Source of the DNA: Citreicoccus inhibens
GTDB taxonomy: Bacteria > Myxococcota > Myxococcia > Myxococcales > Myxococcaceae
Length of the DNA: 64,000 bases
NCBI RefSeq assembly: GCF_019039035.1
Contig: NZ_JAHNZT010000004.1
Span: 372,001 to 436,000 of the forward strand
Direction: 5' to 3'
Of the stretch, positions 8,069-20,459 are shown piece by piece; the stretch's first letter is position 1; every line of letters begins with the position of its first letter. The translations under genes and the position numbers were made by a program. The notes beneath the pieces are model-generated. The model made no database searches. It was not told the DNA's origin and saw nothing but the letters and a program-made list of their open reading frames with translations.

Positions 8069-9139
8069 GTCTCACGCAGTATAGCGGCGAGGCGCTCATA
8101 CCCCGCCCACTCGGATTCCTCCTGGAGCTTCGAGAAGTTGAGGCCGGCATGAATTCTCTGGATTCCATGCCGCATCGCCTCGCCCTCCGTCCGGGAGTCC
8201 ACGCACCCTGGGCAGGCCGCTGGGCGAGCGCGCGTCGTGAATCCGCGAGGATGCGAGCTGCGGACGGGTCGCGGAGTGTGTCCGGGCACGCATAGACTGC
8301 GACCCCGTGGATGCCCCCGCCCCCACCCGACGCCGACTCCGCCCGCGCGCGGTGTTGCTCCTGGTCCTCCCCCTGCTCGTGGGGCTCGGGGGGGTGCTTC
8401 ACGTCCGGGGGCTGGTGCCCGCCGCGGTGCCCACCCTGTCGTCGCCGTTCAGCGTCCAGACCTACTCGCGGGCGCTCACGCACGTGAGAGCGGATGGGCA
8501 GGTGGACTTCCCAGGGCTGGGCCATGACCGGGCTTCGCTGGATGGTTTCGTGGCGCAGCTCGCGTCGTGCTCGCCGCACAACCGGCCGGATGTCTTCGAC
8601 ACGCCCGAGGACGCGCTGGCCTACTGGCTCAACGCGTACAACGCGCTGGTGCTCCAGCAGGTGGTGGATGGCTATCCGTATCTGGAGAGCGTGCGGCAGC
8701 CCTGGCTGGGCCGCTTCTATTGGGGCCGCGCCTGGCCCGTGGGCGGCGAGCGGCTGACGCTGTGGGCCCTGGAGAACCGCATCCTCCGAGGTGAGTACGA
8801 GGACCCGCGCATCCACTTCGCCCTCTTCCGCGGCACGCGCGGCGGGCCCCTGCTGGACGGCGCGCCGTTCCAGGGCGAGTTCCTGGACGCGCAGCTCAAC
8901 GACGCCAGCCGCCGCTACATGGCGGACCCGCGGCACGTGCGCCTGGAGGGCCACACCGTCCACCTCGCGGGCCTGTTCGACGCGCACCGCGAGGACTTCC
9001 TCGCCGCGCTGCCCGAGGGCCGGCGCGGCACCGTGCTCCAGTTCGTCTGGGCCTTCCTCCCGGAGGCGTGCGACGAGCGGCCCGGCTGCGACACGCGCTC
9101 GGACCTGGACCGGGCCTGCGGCACCCGGCTGGATGCATG

Positions 9140-11938
<2,799 letters not shown>

Positions 11939-12126
11939 GGGCACCTTCCTCCTCGCGCCAGGAAAGGTGGTGATGGCCTCGCCTTCAGTCCGCCCGAGTG
12001 CTCGCGCGGCCCATCCGCCAGTCGAAAGAGTCCTGCCCTCGGAGGCGATGGCCGCATCGACGCAAGCCCCCAGATTGAGCCCCGCCCGGGTCTCCGCGTC
12101 TCGAGAAGACGGGCACGCGAGCCCGC

Positions 12127-12660
12127 ATGGAAAAGCTGCGCCGAGGCTTCGAGCACCTGCTGTGGGGCAGCCGCTTCATCATGCTGGCGGGCGTCCTGTT
12201 CAGCCTGTTGATGACGCTGAGCGCCTTCTTCATGGCCACCGTGGACTCGCTGCAGCTCCCCGGCTACCTGGACGACTACGCGCGCTCGGACCTGCCCACC
12301 GAGGAGCGCTCGGACCTGCGCGCCCAGCTGCTCACGCTCATCGTCAAGGCCGTGGACGGCTACATCGTCACCGCCATCCTCCTCATCTTCTCGCTGGGCC
12401 TCTACGAGCTCTTCATGGGCCGGCTGGAGGTGGCGCGCGACTCACAGGTGACGCCGCAGCTGCTTCAGTCCTCCAGCCTGGAGGACCTCAAGGAGCGCAT
12501 CGCCAAGCTGCTCGTGCTGGTGCTCGTCATCGAGTTCTTCCAGCGCGCGGTGCGCCTGGACGTCAACAGCGCCAAGGACCTGGTCCTCATGGCGCTGGGC
12601 ATCCTGCTCATCGGCGCGACGCTCTGGATTGGCCGGCTCAACCTGCACGAGAAGCACTGA
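12127..12660 (+). CDS. YqhA-family (UPF0114) membrane protein
   Basis: 177 residues with four predicted transmembrane helices: about residues 17-37 (FIMLAGVLFSLLMTLSAFFM), 72-95 (VDGYIVTAILLIFSLGLYEL), 122-140 and 150-168. The short motif LYELFMGRLEVA between helices 2 and 3 matches the YqhA family. The role of the family is not established. The gene is divergent from the P-type ATPase (188 bp apart) and its last 23 bp overlap the convergent ROK kinase gene. The intergenic sequence upstream shows no clear promoter. Confidence 0.87.
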   Translation: MEKLRRGFEHLLWGSRFIMLAGVLFSLLMTLSAFFMATVDSLQLPGYLDDYARSDLPTEERSDLRAQLLTLIVKAVDGYIVTAILLIFSLGLYELFMGRLEVARDSQVTPQLLQSSSLEDLKERIAKLLVLVLVIEFFQRAVRLDVNSAKDLVLMALGILLIGATLWIGRLNLHEKH

Positions 12661-13591
12661 GGCCCAAGAGCCCCGCGCCAATCAAGCCGCTGTCGTCGCC
12701 CAGCTCGGCGTCCACGATGAGCAGCCCCTCGCGCGACACCTGCGAGGCCCAGGCCTGCACGCCCTCCACCAGACGGCGGCGGATGCCCGGGCAGTTCATC
12801 AGCACGCCGCCGCCCAGCACGAGCCGCGCCGGGTTGAGCACCGTCACCTGATTGGCCACCGCGAGCGCCAGGAACTGGGCCGCGCGGTCATGAATCTCCT
12901 GCGCCTCTTCGTCGCCCGCCTCCGCGGCCTGCTCCAGCACCACCGGCGTGACGAGCGCGGGGTCGCCGCCCGTCAGCTTCGCGAGCATGGGCGAGCGCCC
13001 CGCTGCGAGCAGCTCCCGCGTCAGCGCGATGAGGTTGTGCCCCCCCGCGTAGGCCTCCAGGCAGCCCAGCTCGCCGCAGCCGCAGCGCCGTCCGCCCGGC
13101 ACGACCTTGATGTGGCCCAGCTCGCCCGCGACCCCGCCGGCGCCGCCCACCAATCGGCCATCCGCGATGATGGCGCTGCCCACGCCCGAGCCCACGAAGG
13201 CCACCAGCATGTCCTGCGAGCCGCGCCCCGCGCCGGCGTGCAGCTCGCCCCAGGCCGCGGCGGACAAGTCATTCACGAGCTGCACGGTGCAGCCGAGCTT
13301 CTCGCCCAACATCGTGGCCAGCGGCACGTTGCGCCAGCCGAGGTTCGGCGCCACCGCGAGCACGCCGGTGTCCTTGTGGATCTGCCCCGCGGCGCCCACC
13401 ACCGCGCAGCCCTCCACCCTCACGCCCGAACCCGCCACCGCCTCGCGGGCCGCCTGGGCCAGCGTCTCCACCACCGCGGTCGGGCTGCGCTCGGCGAGCG
13501 GCCGCTTGGCCACCGAGAGCAGCGCCCCCGAGGCATCCACCACCGCGGCCCGGGCGAACGTCCCGCCCAGGTCGATTCCCAGCGTCGGCAT
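12638..13591 (-). CDS. ROK-family sugar kinase (glucokinase-like)
   Basis: 317 residues. The N-terminal phosphate-binding loop reads GIDLGGTFARAAVVD, the catalytic Asp lies in LVNDLSAAAWGE, and the zinc-binding ROK signature is intact (GELGH, then CGCGELGCLEAYAGG). There is no helix-turn-helix, so it is the kinase type and not a ROK repressor. It probably phosphorylates glucose or a related hexose in the cytoplasm. It is the last of three minus-strand genes (mutase, FMN reductase, kinase; 45-bp gap to the reductase), a grouping consistent with hexose-phosphate supply. Confidence 0.92.
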   Translation of the reverse strand: MPTLGIDLGGTFARAAVVDASGALLSVAKRPLAERSPTAVVETLAQAAREAVAGSGVRVEGCAVVGAAGQIHKDTGVLAVAPNLGWRNVPLATMLGEKLGCTVQLVNDLSAAAWGELHAGAGRGSQDMLVAFVGSGVGSAIIADGRLVGGAGGVAGELGHIKVVPGGRRCGCGELGCLEAYAGGHNLIALTRELLAAGRSPMLAKLTGGDPALVTPVVLEQAAEAGDEEAQEIHDRAAQFLALAVANQVTVLNPARLVLGGGVLMNCPGIRRRLVEGVQAWASQVSREGLLIVDAELGDDSGLIGAGLLGLSASRAG

Positions 13592-13636
13592 GGCGTGCAG
13601 TCTCCTCCTCGCGCCCCGCGACCTCGCGAGCGCCCT

Positions 13637-14191
13637 TCAGCCCTTCAGCCGCGCCACCAGCGAGGCCATCTGCGCGGCGAGCTCCTTCTGCCTGGCCTCG
13701 TCCTTCAGCACGCCCTCGGGCGTGAAGGCCTCCATCGCGCGCGCGATGTGCACCTGCGTGGGCAGCACGTGCGCGCCCAAGAAGGCCAACACCTGCCGCA
13801 GATGGGGCTGCATGCGCGCCGTCCCGAAGATGCCCGGCGTGGAGCCCATCAGCGCGGCCCACTTCTCCTTGAAGCGCTGCCCGGGCGGGCGCGAAGCCCA
13901 GTCGATCGCGTTCTTCAGGCCGCCGGGGATGGACGAGTTGTACTCGGGGCTGGCGATGATGAAGCCCTGCGCCTTGTCGATCCGCTCCCGCAGCTCCACC
14001 ACGGAGGCAGGCAGGCCCGCGGCCTCGACGTCGCCGTCGTAGATGGGCAGGTTCAGCGCCCGGAGGTCCACCACGTCCACGTCGGCCCCCAAGGCGCGCG
14101 CCTGGGCCACCGCCGCGTCGCGCAGCATGGAGTTGAAGCCGTGGGCTCGCAGGCTGCCGCTGAGGGCCGCGATCCGCGGCGCCCCGCTCAA
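13637..14191 (-). CDS. NADPH-dependent FMN reductase-like flavoprotein
   Basis: 184 residues of the flavodoxin-like NADPH-dependent FMN reductase family. The FMN-phosphate loop is GSLRAHGFNSMLRD near residue 12, and the SPEYNSSIPGGLKNAIDW segment is diagnostic for the family. It probably reduces FMN, quinones or azo compounds in the cytoplasm. The start is TTG 14191, whose bases overlap the stop of the upstream mutase gene (TTGA). GGGAGG lies a few bases upstream, so translation is likely coupled to the mutase. No ATG gives a full flavodoxin N-terminus. Confidence 0.87.
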   Translation of the reverse strand: MSGAPRIAALSGSLRAHGFNSMLRDAAVAQARALGADVDVVDLRALNLPIYDGDVEAAGLPASVVELRERIDKAQGFIIASPEYNSSIPGGLKNAIDWASRPPGQRFKEKWAALMGSTPGIFGTARMQPHLRQVLAFLGAHVLPTQVHIARAMEAFTPEGVLKDEARQKELAAQMASLVARLKG

Positions 14192-15558
14192 GCGCCGACC
14201 TCCCGCTGGGCCTGGGCCACCGTGTTGTCGATGAGGGCTTGGATCTCCTTGAGCCGCGCCTCGGTGCTCGCCTCGAAGCGCAGCACGAGGATGGGCTGCG
14301 TGTTGGAGGCGCGGATGAGGCCCCAGCCGTCCGGGAACGTCACGCGCACGCCGTCCACGTCGATGATGCTGTGGCCCGCGGCGCGCAGAATCTCCGTGGC
14401 GCGCTTCACCATCGCGAACTTCTTCTCCTCCTTCGTGTCGAAGCGCAGCTCCGGGCTGGCGTACGTCTTCGGCACGTCCGCGAGCAGCTCGGACAGCTTC
14501 TGCTTCTCGTGGGTGAGGATCTCCAGGAGGCGCGCGGACGAGTACACCGCGTCGTCGAAGCCGAAGTAGCGGTGCTTGAAGAAGATGTGGCCGCTCATCT
14601 CGCCGGCCAGCTCCGCGTGCTCCTCCTTCATCTTCGCCTTGATGAGCGAGTGGCCCGCCTTCCACATCACCGGCTTGCCGCCGCGCTTCGCGATGTCGTC
14701 GTACAGCGTGTAGCTGCACTTCACCTCGCCCACGATGGCCGCGCCCGGGGCCTCCTTCAGCACGTAGCGGCTGAAGAGCACCATGAGCTGATCGCCCCAG
14801 AGGATGTTGCCCTGGTCGTCGATGACGCCAATGCGGTCGCTGTCGCCGTCATAGGCGATGCCCACCTCGGCCTTCTCGCGCTTCACCGCCGCGATGAGGT
14901 CCTGGAGGTTCTCCACCACGGTGGGGTCCGGGTGGTGGTTGGGGAAGGTGGCGTCCATCTCGCAGAACAGGGGCACCACGTCGAAGCCCATGCTCTGGAA
15001 CAGCGGCACCGCGATGGCGCCGCCCGTGCCGTTGCCGGCGTCGATGACGATGCGCATGCCCTTGCGCCCCACCTTCACCGTCTGCCGGACGAAGTGGTTG
15101 TAGGGCGTGATGATGTCGAACGCTTCCACCGTGCCGGGCTTGGCCGAGGTGGCGAAGTCGCGCGCCTCGATGAGCCGGCGCAGCTCTTGAATCTCCGGGC
15201 CGTGGAAGGTCGTCTTGCCCGCGCCAATCTTGAAGCCGTTGTACTCGGGCGGGTTGTGGCTGCCGGTAATCATCGCCAGCCCGTCCACGGGCAGCGTGTT
15301 GGCCGCGAAGTACGTCAGCGGCGTGGGCACCACGCCCACGTCGAGCACGTTCAAGCCGGTGGACGTCAGGCCGCGCGCCAGCGCGTCGCGGAAGCGCGTG
15401 GAGGACTCGCGGCAGTCGCGCCCCACCACGATGGAGGTCCCGCCCTTGCGGCGGATGATGGTGCCCAGGCCCTTGCCCAGCAGCTCCACCACCTCGATGG
15501 TGAGGTCCTTGTCCACCAGACCCCGGATGTCGTACTCGCGAAAGATATGGGTGTTCAT
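14188..15558 (-). CDS. Phosphomannomutase/phosphoglucomutase
   Basis: 456 residues of the alpha-D-phosphohexomutase superfamily. It interconverts hexose 6-phosphate and 1-phosphate, feeding sugar-nucleotide synthesis. The N-terminus MNTHIFREYDIRG is typical of ManB/AlgC-type enzymes. The phosphoserine loop is TGSHNPPEYNGFK, the metal loop is DGDSDRIG, and GEMSGHIFFK is the sugar-binding loop. ATG 15558 was chosen because the family starts there; the open frame continues upstream without similarity. Together with the mannose-1-phosphate guanylyltransferase at 19.2 kb it could supply GDP-mannose. Confidence 0.94.
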   Translation of the reverse strand: MNTHIFREYDIRGLVDKDLTIEVVELLGKGLGTIIRRKGGTSIVVGRDCRESSTRFRDALARGLTSTGLNVLDVGVVPTPLTYFAANTLPVDGLAMITGSHNPPEYNGFKIGAGKTTFHGPEIQELRRLIEARDFATSAKPGTVEAFDIITPYNHFVRQTVKVGRKGMRIVIDAGNGTGGAIAVPLFQSMGFDVVPLFCEMDATFPNHHPDPTVVENLQDLIAAVKREKAEVGIAYDGDSDRIGVIDDQGNILWGDQLMVLFSRYVLKEAPGAAIVGEVKCSYTLYDDIAKRGGKPVMWKAGHSLIKAKMKEEHAELAGEMSGHIFFKHRYFGFDDAVYSSARLLEILTHEKQKLSELLADVPKTYASPELRFDTKEEKKFAMVKRATEILRAAGHSIIDVDGVRVTFPDGWGLIRASNTQPILVLRFEASTEARLKEIQALIDNTVAQAQREVGA

Positions 15559-15672
15559 GAAGGTGTCCCCGCGCCTCCTCACGGCCAGAGGGCGTAGCAG
15601 AGGGCGGCGGACAATACACGAGCCCCGCGCCCGGCGTGCACGCACCTGCGGGGTCAGGCTGACTGCTGGACT

Positions 15673-15697
15673 CCCGGGCCGTCCAGGAGGGCCCGGG
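15673..15697 (-). terminator. Strong hairpin after the kinase-like gene
   Basis: CCCGGGCC (15673-15680) pairs perfectly with GGCCCGGG (15690-15697) around a 9-base loop. It lies about 43 bp past the stop of the kinase-like gene and 115 bp before the mutase start on the same strand. No T-tract follows, so it may slow rather than end transcription. It argues that the two genes are separate units. Confidence 0.45.
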
Positions 15698-15739
15698 TGC
15701 GCTCGGACGCCTCCCCCCACGGCGGACAGACGCCGCGCG

Positions 15740-17734
15740 TCAGCGGCCCGCGCTCGCCGCGCGCACGGGCTGCGCGGCTGACAGCTTGCGAACAGAAGGC
15801 CGCGCCTGGGTCCGCCGGCGCAGCGCCTCGTAGTGACGCAGCCAGGGCAGGTTGAGCGGGTCCACGGCCAGGGCCTGCGCGTAGTGGGCCAGCGCCGCCC
15901 GCGGGGACCGCCCCGACTCCAGCGCGTGCCCCTGGGCGAAGAGGGCCTGGGCCTGGGCGCTGGCCTCCGGACGGGCGGCGAGGAAGGCGCGCCGCAAGGG
16001 CTCCACCTGCGCCTCGGTCAGCCCCGCCGCGAGGCACTGGCTGACCCCCTCCAGGTTGCCCCGGAGCGCGTCGAAGCCCGCGCGGGACAGGGGCTCGCCC
16101 AGCGTCCGGCGAGCGGCCTCCACCCGGGCGCGCAGGGACTCCAGCGCCAGGCGCTGGCGCGTGGGCAGGGGCCGGTCCTGGAAGGCGCCCAGCCGGCTCA
16201 GCGCGGAGTCACCTCGGCGGCGGATCTCCACGAAGTCCGCGTTGGGCGCGGCCCCCAGCAGGCGGTACGGGTTGCGCGCCACGGCGCTCGCGCGCGCCAG
16301 GAGCTGCTCCAACTCCGCGTCCGGGGCGGGCTCACGCGCCGGGGGGGCGCCGCTCGCGAGGAGCTGGCGCCAGGGCTCGCTCACGTCCACCAGGTGGACG
16401 AAGACGCCCGCGGTGACGCCCCACGTCCGCGCCTCGTCGGCGGTGACGTGCCGGACGACGTCGCACTCGCACGTCAGCGCCCGGCCTCCCGAGGACAGCT
16501 CCACGCACAGCCGCGCGGCCAGGGGCGGCAGCGCACCGGGACACGCCACGAAGAAGCCGCCCGGCGCCACGTCGCTCACGGCCACGGCCTGGAAGCCCAC
16601 GCCGGGGAGCGCCATCCGCACGCCCAGGTCCGCGGGCGTCGCCGTGCCCGGCGCGGTGGCCTCCATCAGCACCACGGGCGCAGCGCCCGCGTCGTCCACG
16701 ACCGCCACCCCCGACCCGCGCGACGACGGCACCGGCAGCAGCTCGGAGGAGGCGCTGAAGGCGGCGGCCTCGCGGCGCAGGGTCTCGGCGTCCCGAGTCC
16801 CCTCCACCACGAAGGGTCGCAGCGGGCCGGTGGGGGTGGCGGTCGCGGGCCGCGGGCCGCCCTCGAGCGCTTCGCGGAAGGCGCGCGCATCCGCGAAGCG
16901 CTCCTCGGGGCGCTGGGCCAGGGCGCGCAGGAGCACCTGGGAGAAGCCCACGGGGACGCGAGCATTGAAGACATGCGGCGCGGTGGGAGGCGCGTCGCCC
17001 ACGCGGCCGAAGCCGAAGGGCAGCCGGCCACACGCGAGCAGGTAGCCCGCCACGCCCAGCGCGTAGAGGTCCGCGCGCCCGTCCACGGCCGCGCCCGTCC
17101 ACTGCTCGGGCGCGAGGAACGCCGGCGAGCCCGCCACCATGCCCGCGCGTCGCTCCGCGTCGGTGAGGCTCGCGTTGAGCACCGCGCTCGCGCCGAAGTC
17201 GAGCAGCTTCACGCACCGCACGCCCCGCGCGTCACGGGCGAGCACCAGGTTGTCCAGCGTCAGGCCCCGGTGCACCACGCCGTTCGCGTGCGCGGCCTCC
17301 AGCCCCGCCAGCGATTGCCGGAGCACGTCCAACACCTCGGGCATCGTCAGCGGCAAGGCGCGACGGGACAGCGGCTCACCCTCCACCAGCTCCATCAACA
17401 CCGAGGGCAGCCCCCCGGGCCCCGGGCGCACATCCATCACCCGCGCGATGTTCGGGTGCCGCAGCTTGCGCGTGGCGAGTGCCTCCGTGACGAAGCGCGA
17501 GCGCACGACGGGCTGATCCGCGAGGTGCGGATGCAGCACCTTCACCGCGAAGCAGTGGCCCGTGGGCGCGTGCTCCGCCGCGTACACCACGCCCAGGGAC
17601 CCCGCGCCCAACCATCGGCGCAAGAGCAGCGGCCCATGTCGCTTGCCCTCGAGCGAGCCCCTTCGTCCCCGGGGAGCCCCGGACTCACACGGCTCGCTCT
17701 CCGGATGCTTCTGCACGCAAAGCTGGCAGCCCAT
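15740..17734 (-). CDS. Kinase-like protein lacking the catalytic Asp, with PilZ-like, J-like and TPR regions
   Basis: 664 residues. The N-terminus has a Cys cluster (CQLC, and Cys16). The Ser/Thr kinase fold spans about residues 36-290: glycine loop GAGSLGVV (43-50), Lys65 in FAVKVL, DFG at 179-181, APE at 208-210. The catalytic loop reads HRGLTLDN (155-162) instead of HRDxKxxN, so the catalytic Asp is Gly157 and the Lys is Thr159. A PilZ-like region follows (about 375-465, SDVAPGGFFVAC), then a J-domain-like segment (about 490-555, NPYRLLGAAPNADFVEIRRR), then a TPR-like end. No transmembrane helix is seen. It is probably a pseudokinase scaffold that senses or assembles partners. Confidence 0.85.
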   Translation of the reverse strand: MGCQLCVQKHPESEPCESGAPRGRRGSLEGKRHGPLLLRRWLGAGSLGVVYAAEHAPTGHCFAVKVLHPHLADQPVVRSRFVTEALATRKLRHPNIARVMDVRPGPGGLPSVLMELVEGEPLSRRALPLTMPEVLDVLRQSLAGLEAAHANGVVHRGLTLDNLVLARDARGVRCVKLLDFGASAVLNASLTDAERRAGMVAGSPAFLAPEQWTGAAVDGRADLYALGVAGYLLACGRLPFGFGRVGDAPPTAPHVFNARVPVGFSQVLLRALAQRPEERFADARAFREALEGGPRPATATPTGPLRPFVVEGTRDAETLRREAAAFSASSELLPVPSSRGSGVAVVDDAGAAPVVLMEATAPGTATPADLGVRMALPGVGFQAVAVSDVAPGGFFVACPGALPPLAARLCVELSSGGRALTCECDVVRHVTADEARTWGVTAGVFVHLVDVSEPWRQLLASGAPPAREPAPDAELEQLLARASAVARNPYRLLGAAPNADFVEIRRRGDSALSRLGAFQDRPLPTRQRLALESLRARVEAARRTLGEPLSRAGFDALRGNLEGVSQCLAAGLTEAQVEPLRRAFLAARPEASAQAQALFAQGHALESGRSPRAALAHYAQALAVDPLNLPWLRHYEALRRRTQARPSVRKLSAAQPVRAASAGR

Positions 17735-18026
17735 CGCAGTCCTCCCACGAACCGCCCGTCGCGGACGGGTTCGTCGGCCAGGGCTGCAACCTCCGTGCAG
17801 CGCGCGCGTGCATCACCCGACACCCCAAGCATCCGAAGGACCAAGGCCCCCCTCGGGAGGGCCCCCGACGGCTCGGTAAAAGCTTCCAACCACTCCGGAA
17901 AAAACTGCTCTCACTGTCATTCTCTCGCACACCGAGAAGCCGGTTGACACTGCGATTCCCGTCATTTCCCGAACGGTTCGAACGTCAGCCTCGCTTGGGA
18001 TTCTGTCCCGCCCACGGAGGTGCCTC

Positions 18027-19190
18027 ATGGTTGTTTCTCTCGCGGGTCTCGGAGCTCCTCGCGCCACGCGACCCTTCCTTTCCACCCTCGCCGCGCTCAC
18101 CACGGGCGCGCTGCTCTCGGGCTGCGCCACCCCTTGGACAGCCGCTGGCGAGGCCGTTCCCGCGCCGTCCATCCGCTACCGCTCGGCGTCCCCGCCGTCG
18201 CTCCAGCGTGGCCGTCACCTGCCGCCGGTGGGCTCGGAGCCAGAAGCCCCGCCCGCGCCCCCGCGCGCCACCGTCAACGTGGCGGCTCCGGGCGCCACCA
18301 TCGCGGAGGCGCCCGCGCGCGAGGAGGCGGACCTCTTCGAGGCGGTGCTCCTGCGCGCCGGCTTCGACGCCACCTCGGAGCTGCCTCCGCGCGCGCAGGC
18401 GCTGTCGCCCGGAGACGCGGCGGCGCTGTACGGCGCGCTGCTGAGCAGGCCCGTCACGCTGGGGACGTTCGCGCCCCGGCGTGCCGTGGCGCACCTGCTG
18501 CGCGAAGTCTTCGAGGAGGGACGGGACGTGTCGCGCACGGAGCTGCTCGCGCGCATGCGCCGCTACGAGAAGCTCACGGTCCTGCGTCCGGATGGGAACC
18601 TGGCGTGGGTGCTCACCGGCGCGGCCCAGCAGCGCGTGGGCGAGGTGCAGTGGACGGCGGGCGCCTTCCGCGCCTACCAGTTCGAGGTGGGGCCGTTCTA
18701 CGCGACGGAGAGCGGCGCGTTCCGCCGCGTGGACGCCAACCTGCGGCAGGGCTGGGACTCGGCCGCGCTCGCGGAGGTGTACGGCGGCGCGACCACCGCG
18801 GCGCCCGAGCAGGACGCTCCGGTGGAGCCCTTCGTGGAGCACGCGCTCGCGCTGGAGGCCGCCTTCGCGCGCCCCGGTGACAGCCTCGCCGCGCTCCAGC
18901 GCTTGCCGCAGGGGCTGGCGGATCTCCTGGAGACCTCGCCCGCCTTCCTCGCGCGCTTCCGGCTGATGACCCGCGCGGAGCAGGCCCGAGCGGTGCGCCA
19001 GCTCGCCACCCAGATGCTCGCCACCTGCGGCGGCGCCTCGGGCGTGGACTGTCTGCCAGCGGCGCCGCGGCCCTCGTGGGAGGCACGGCGCATTCCCGAC
19101 CTGAAGCTCAGCGACGCGGGCGCCCTCGTGCTGGAGCGCCTGGACGCCGCGTCCAGCACGGCATCCGTGCTCCCGCCCGTCACGCCGTGA
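18027..19190 (+). CDS. Lipoprotein of unknown function
   Basis: 387 residues. A signal sequence with lipobox LLSGC places the lipidated Cys at residue 33, so the protein is probably anchored in the outer or inner membrane and faces the periplasm. The mature part is alanine- and arginine-rich and largely alpha-helical in character, with no recognised domain. GGAGG lies 6 bp before the ATG. The 292-bp spacer shared with the divergent kinase-like gene contains TTGACA at 17944-17949 and the small palindrome CGAACGGTTCG at 17970-17980, but no clear -10. Its 3' end faces the guanylyltransferase gene with a 24-bp gap. Confidence 0.8.
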   Translation: MVVSLAGLGAPRATRPFLSTLAALTTGALLSGCATPWTAAGEAVPAPSIRYRSASPPSLQRGRHLPPVGSEPEAPPAPPRATVNVAAPGATIAEAPAREEADLFEAVLLRAGFDATSELPPRAQALSPGDAAALYGALLSRPVTLGTFAPRRAVAHLLREVFEEGRDVSRTELLARMRRYEKLTVLRPDGNLAWVLTGAAQQRVGEVQWTAGAFRAYQFEVGPFYATESGAFRRVDANLRQGWDSAALAEVYGGATTAAPEQDAPVEPFVEHALALEAAFARPGDSLAALQRLPQGLADLLETSPAFLARFRLMTRAEQARAVRQLATQMLATCGGASGVDCLPAAPRPSWEARRIPDLKLSDAGALVLERLDAASSTASVLPPVTP

Positions 19191-19214
19191 ATCGAGCGCG
19201 GCGGGCGGTGCGCG

Positions 19215-20279
19215 TCACAGGTAGCGCGTCATCTTGCGCGCCTTGAGCGCCTCCACCACCTTGCGCACATCCTGGCTCTTGTCCTTGGGCACCACGAGGA
19301 CGGCGTCGCCCGAGTCCACCACCACGACATCGGTCAGGCCCACCACCGCGAGCGGGCGCTTGTCCGCGAGCACCACGCAGCCCTGGCAGTCCACCACCAC
19401 CGCCGAGGCCCCGGAGATGACGTTGCCCTTCTCGTCCGCGGGCCGCACCTCGGGGATGGCCGCGAACGAGCCCACGTCCGACCACCCGAAGTCCCCGGGC
19501 AGCACGGCGATGTTGGACGCCTTCTCCATCACCCCGTAGTCGATGGAGATGGAGGGCAGCTTCGGGAACACGCGCTTGAGCACCGCGCCAAAGGTCCGCT
19601 TGCCCACCGCCTTCGCCAGCGCGTCCAGCCCCTTCTGCATCTGGGGCATGTGCTTCGCGAAGGCCTCCAGGATGACGTCCGCGCGGAAGACGAAGATGCC
19701 ACCGTTCCACGCGTACTCGCCGGAGGACACGTACGCGCGCGCGGTCTCCAGGTCCGGCTTCTCCTTGAACGCCTTCACCGCGCGGCCCCCGCCCTCCAGG
19801 GGCGCGCCCACCTGGATGTAGCCGTAGCCCGTCTCGGGATGGCGCGGGGTGATGCCCAGCGTGACGATGTGGCCGGCCTCCGCGATGCGGGCCGCGTCCG
19901 ACAGCGTGCGCTGGAAACCCGCCACGTCCGCCACGTGGTGATCCGACGGCAGCACCACCAGGACGCCCTTCGGGTCCCTCGCGGCCACCTGGAGCGCGGC
20001 CAGGGCGATGGCCGGCGCGGTGTTCCGCGCCACCGGCTCCACCAGGAGGTTCTGCTTGGGCAGGCCCTTCACCAGCTTCGCCGCGTTCTTCGCGTGCAGC
20101 GGCCCGCAGACGATGAAGGTGTTCTTCACCGGGGCCAACCCCTTGAGGCGTGCGGCGGTGTCGGTGATGAGGGGCTGCTTGGAGGCCAGCGGCAGGAACT
20201 GCTTGGGGCGCGCCTGCCGGGACAGGGGCCAGAAGCGGGTGCCGGAGCCACCAGCCATGATGACGGGATAGAGGGCCAT
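19215..20279 (-). CDS. Mannose-1-phosphate guanylyltransferase
   Basis: 354 residues of the nucleotidyltransferase family. It makes GDP-mannose from mannose 1-phosphate and GTP. The pyrophosphorylase signature AGGSGTRFWPLSR and the lysine of RPKQFLPL are at the N-terminus. PSDHHV and GYGYIQVG are the substrate segments, and FGWSDVGSF is the typical metal-binding end. It is the short, single-function form without a phosphomannose isomerase domain. ATG 20279 begins directly at the signature. It is divergent from the SGNH/MBOAT pair and probably supplies a surface polysaccharide pathway with the phosphomannomutase at 14.2 kb. Confidence 0.94.
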   Translation of the reverse strand: MALYPVIMAGGSGTRFWPLSRQARPKQFLPLASKQPLITDTAARLKGLAPVKNTFIVCGPLHAKNAAKLVKGLPKQNLLVEPVARNTAPAIALAALQVAARDPKGVLVVLPSDHHVADVAGFQRTLSDAARIAEAGHIVTLGITPRHPETGYGYIQVGAPLEGGGRAVKAFKEKPDLETARAYVSSGEYAWNGGIFVFRADVILEAFAKHMPQMQKGLDALAKAVGKRTFGAVLKRVFPKLPSISIDYGVMEKASNIAVLPGDFGWSDVGSFAAIPEVRPADEKGNVISGASAVVVDCQGCVVLADKRPLAVVGLTDVVVVDSGDAVLVVPKDKSQDVRKVVEALKARKMTRYL

Positions 20280-20459
20280 GCGGGAATCGGACTCCTGAGG
20301 GCGCCGGAGACCAATCCGCCCGGCGCGGGATGGCGGCGCACCATAGCGCTTCGCGCCGCTCGCGGAAGGGGGCCTGCCCGCCTGCCCAGCCACCGGCGGA
20401 ACGCTTCAGTGTGGGCAGAGTTTTGACCGCCCCCCAAAAAGCCAGTCTCATGCCGCCCG

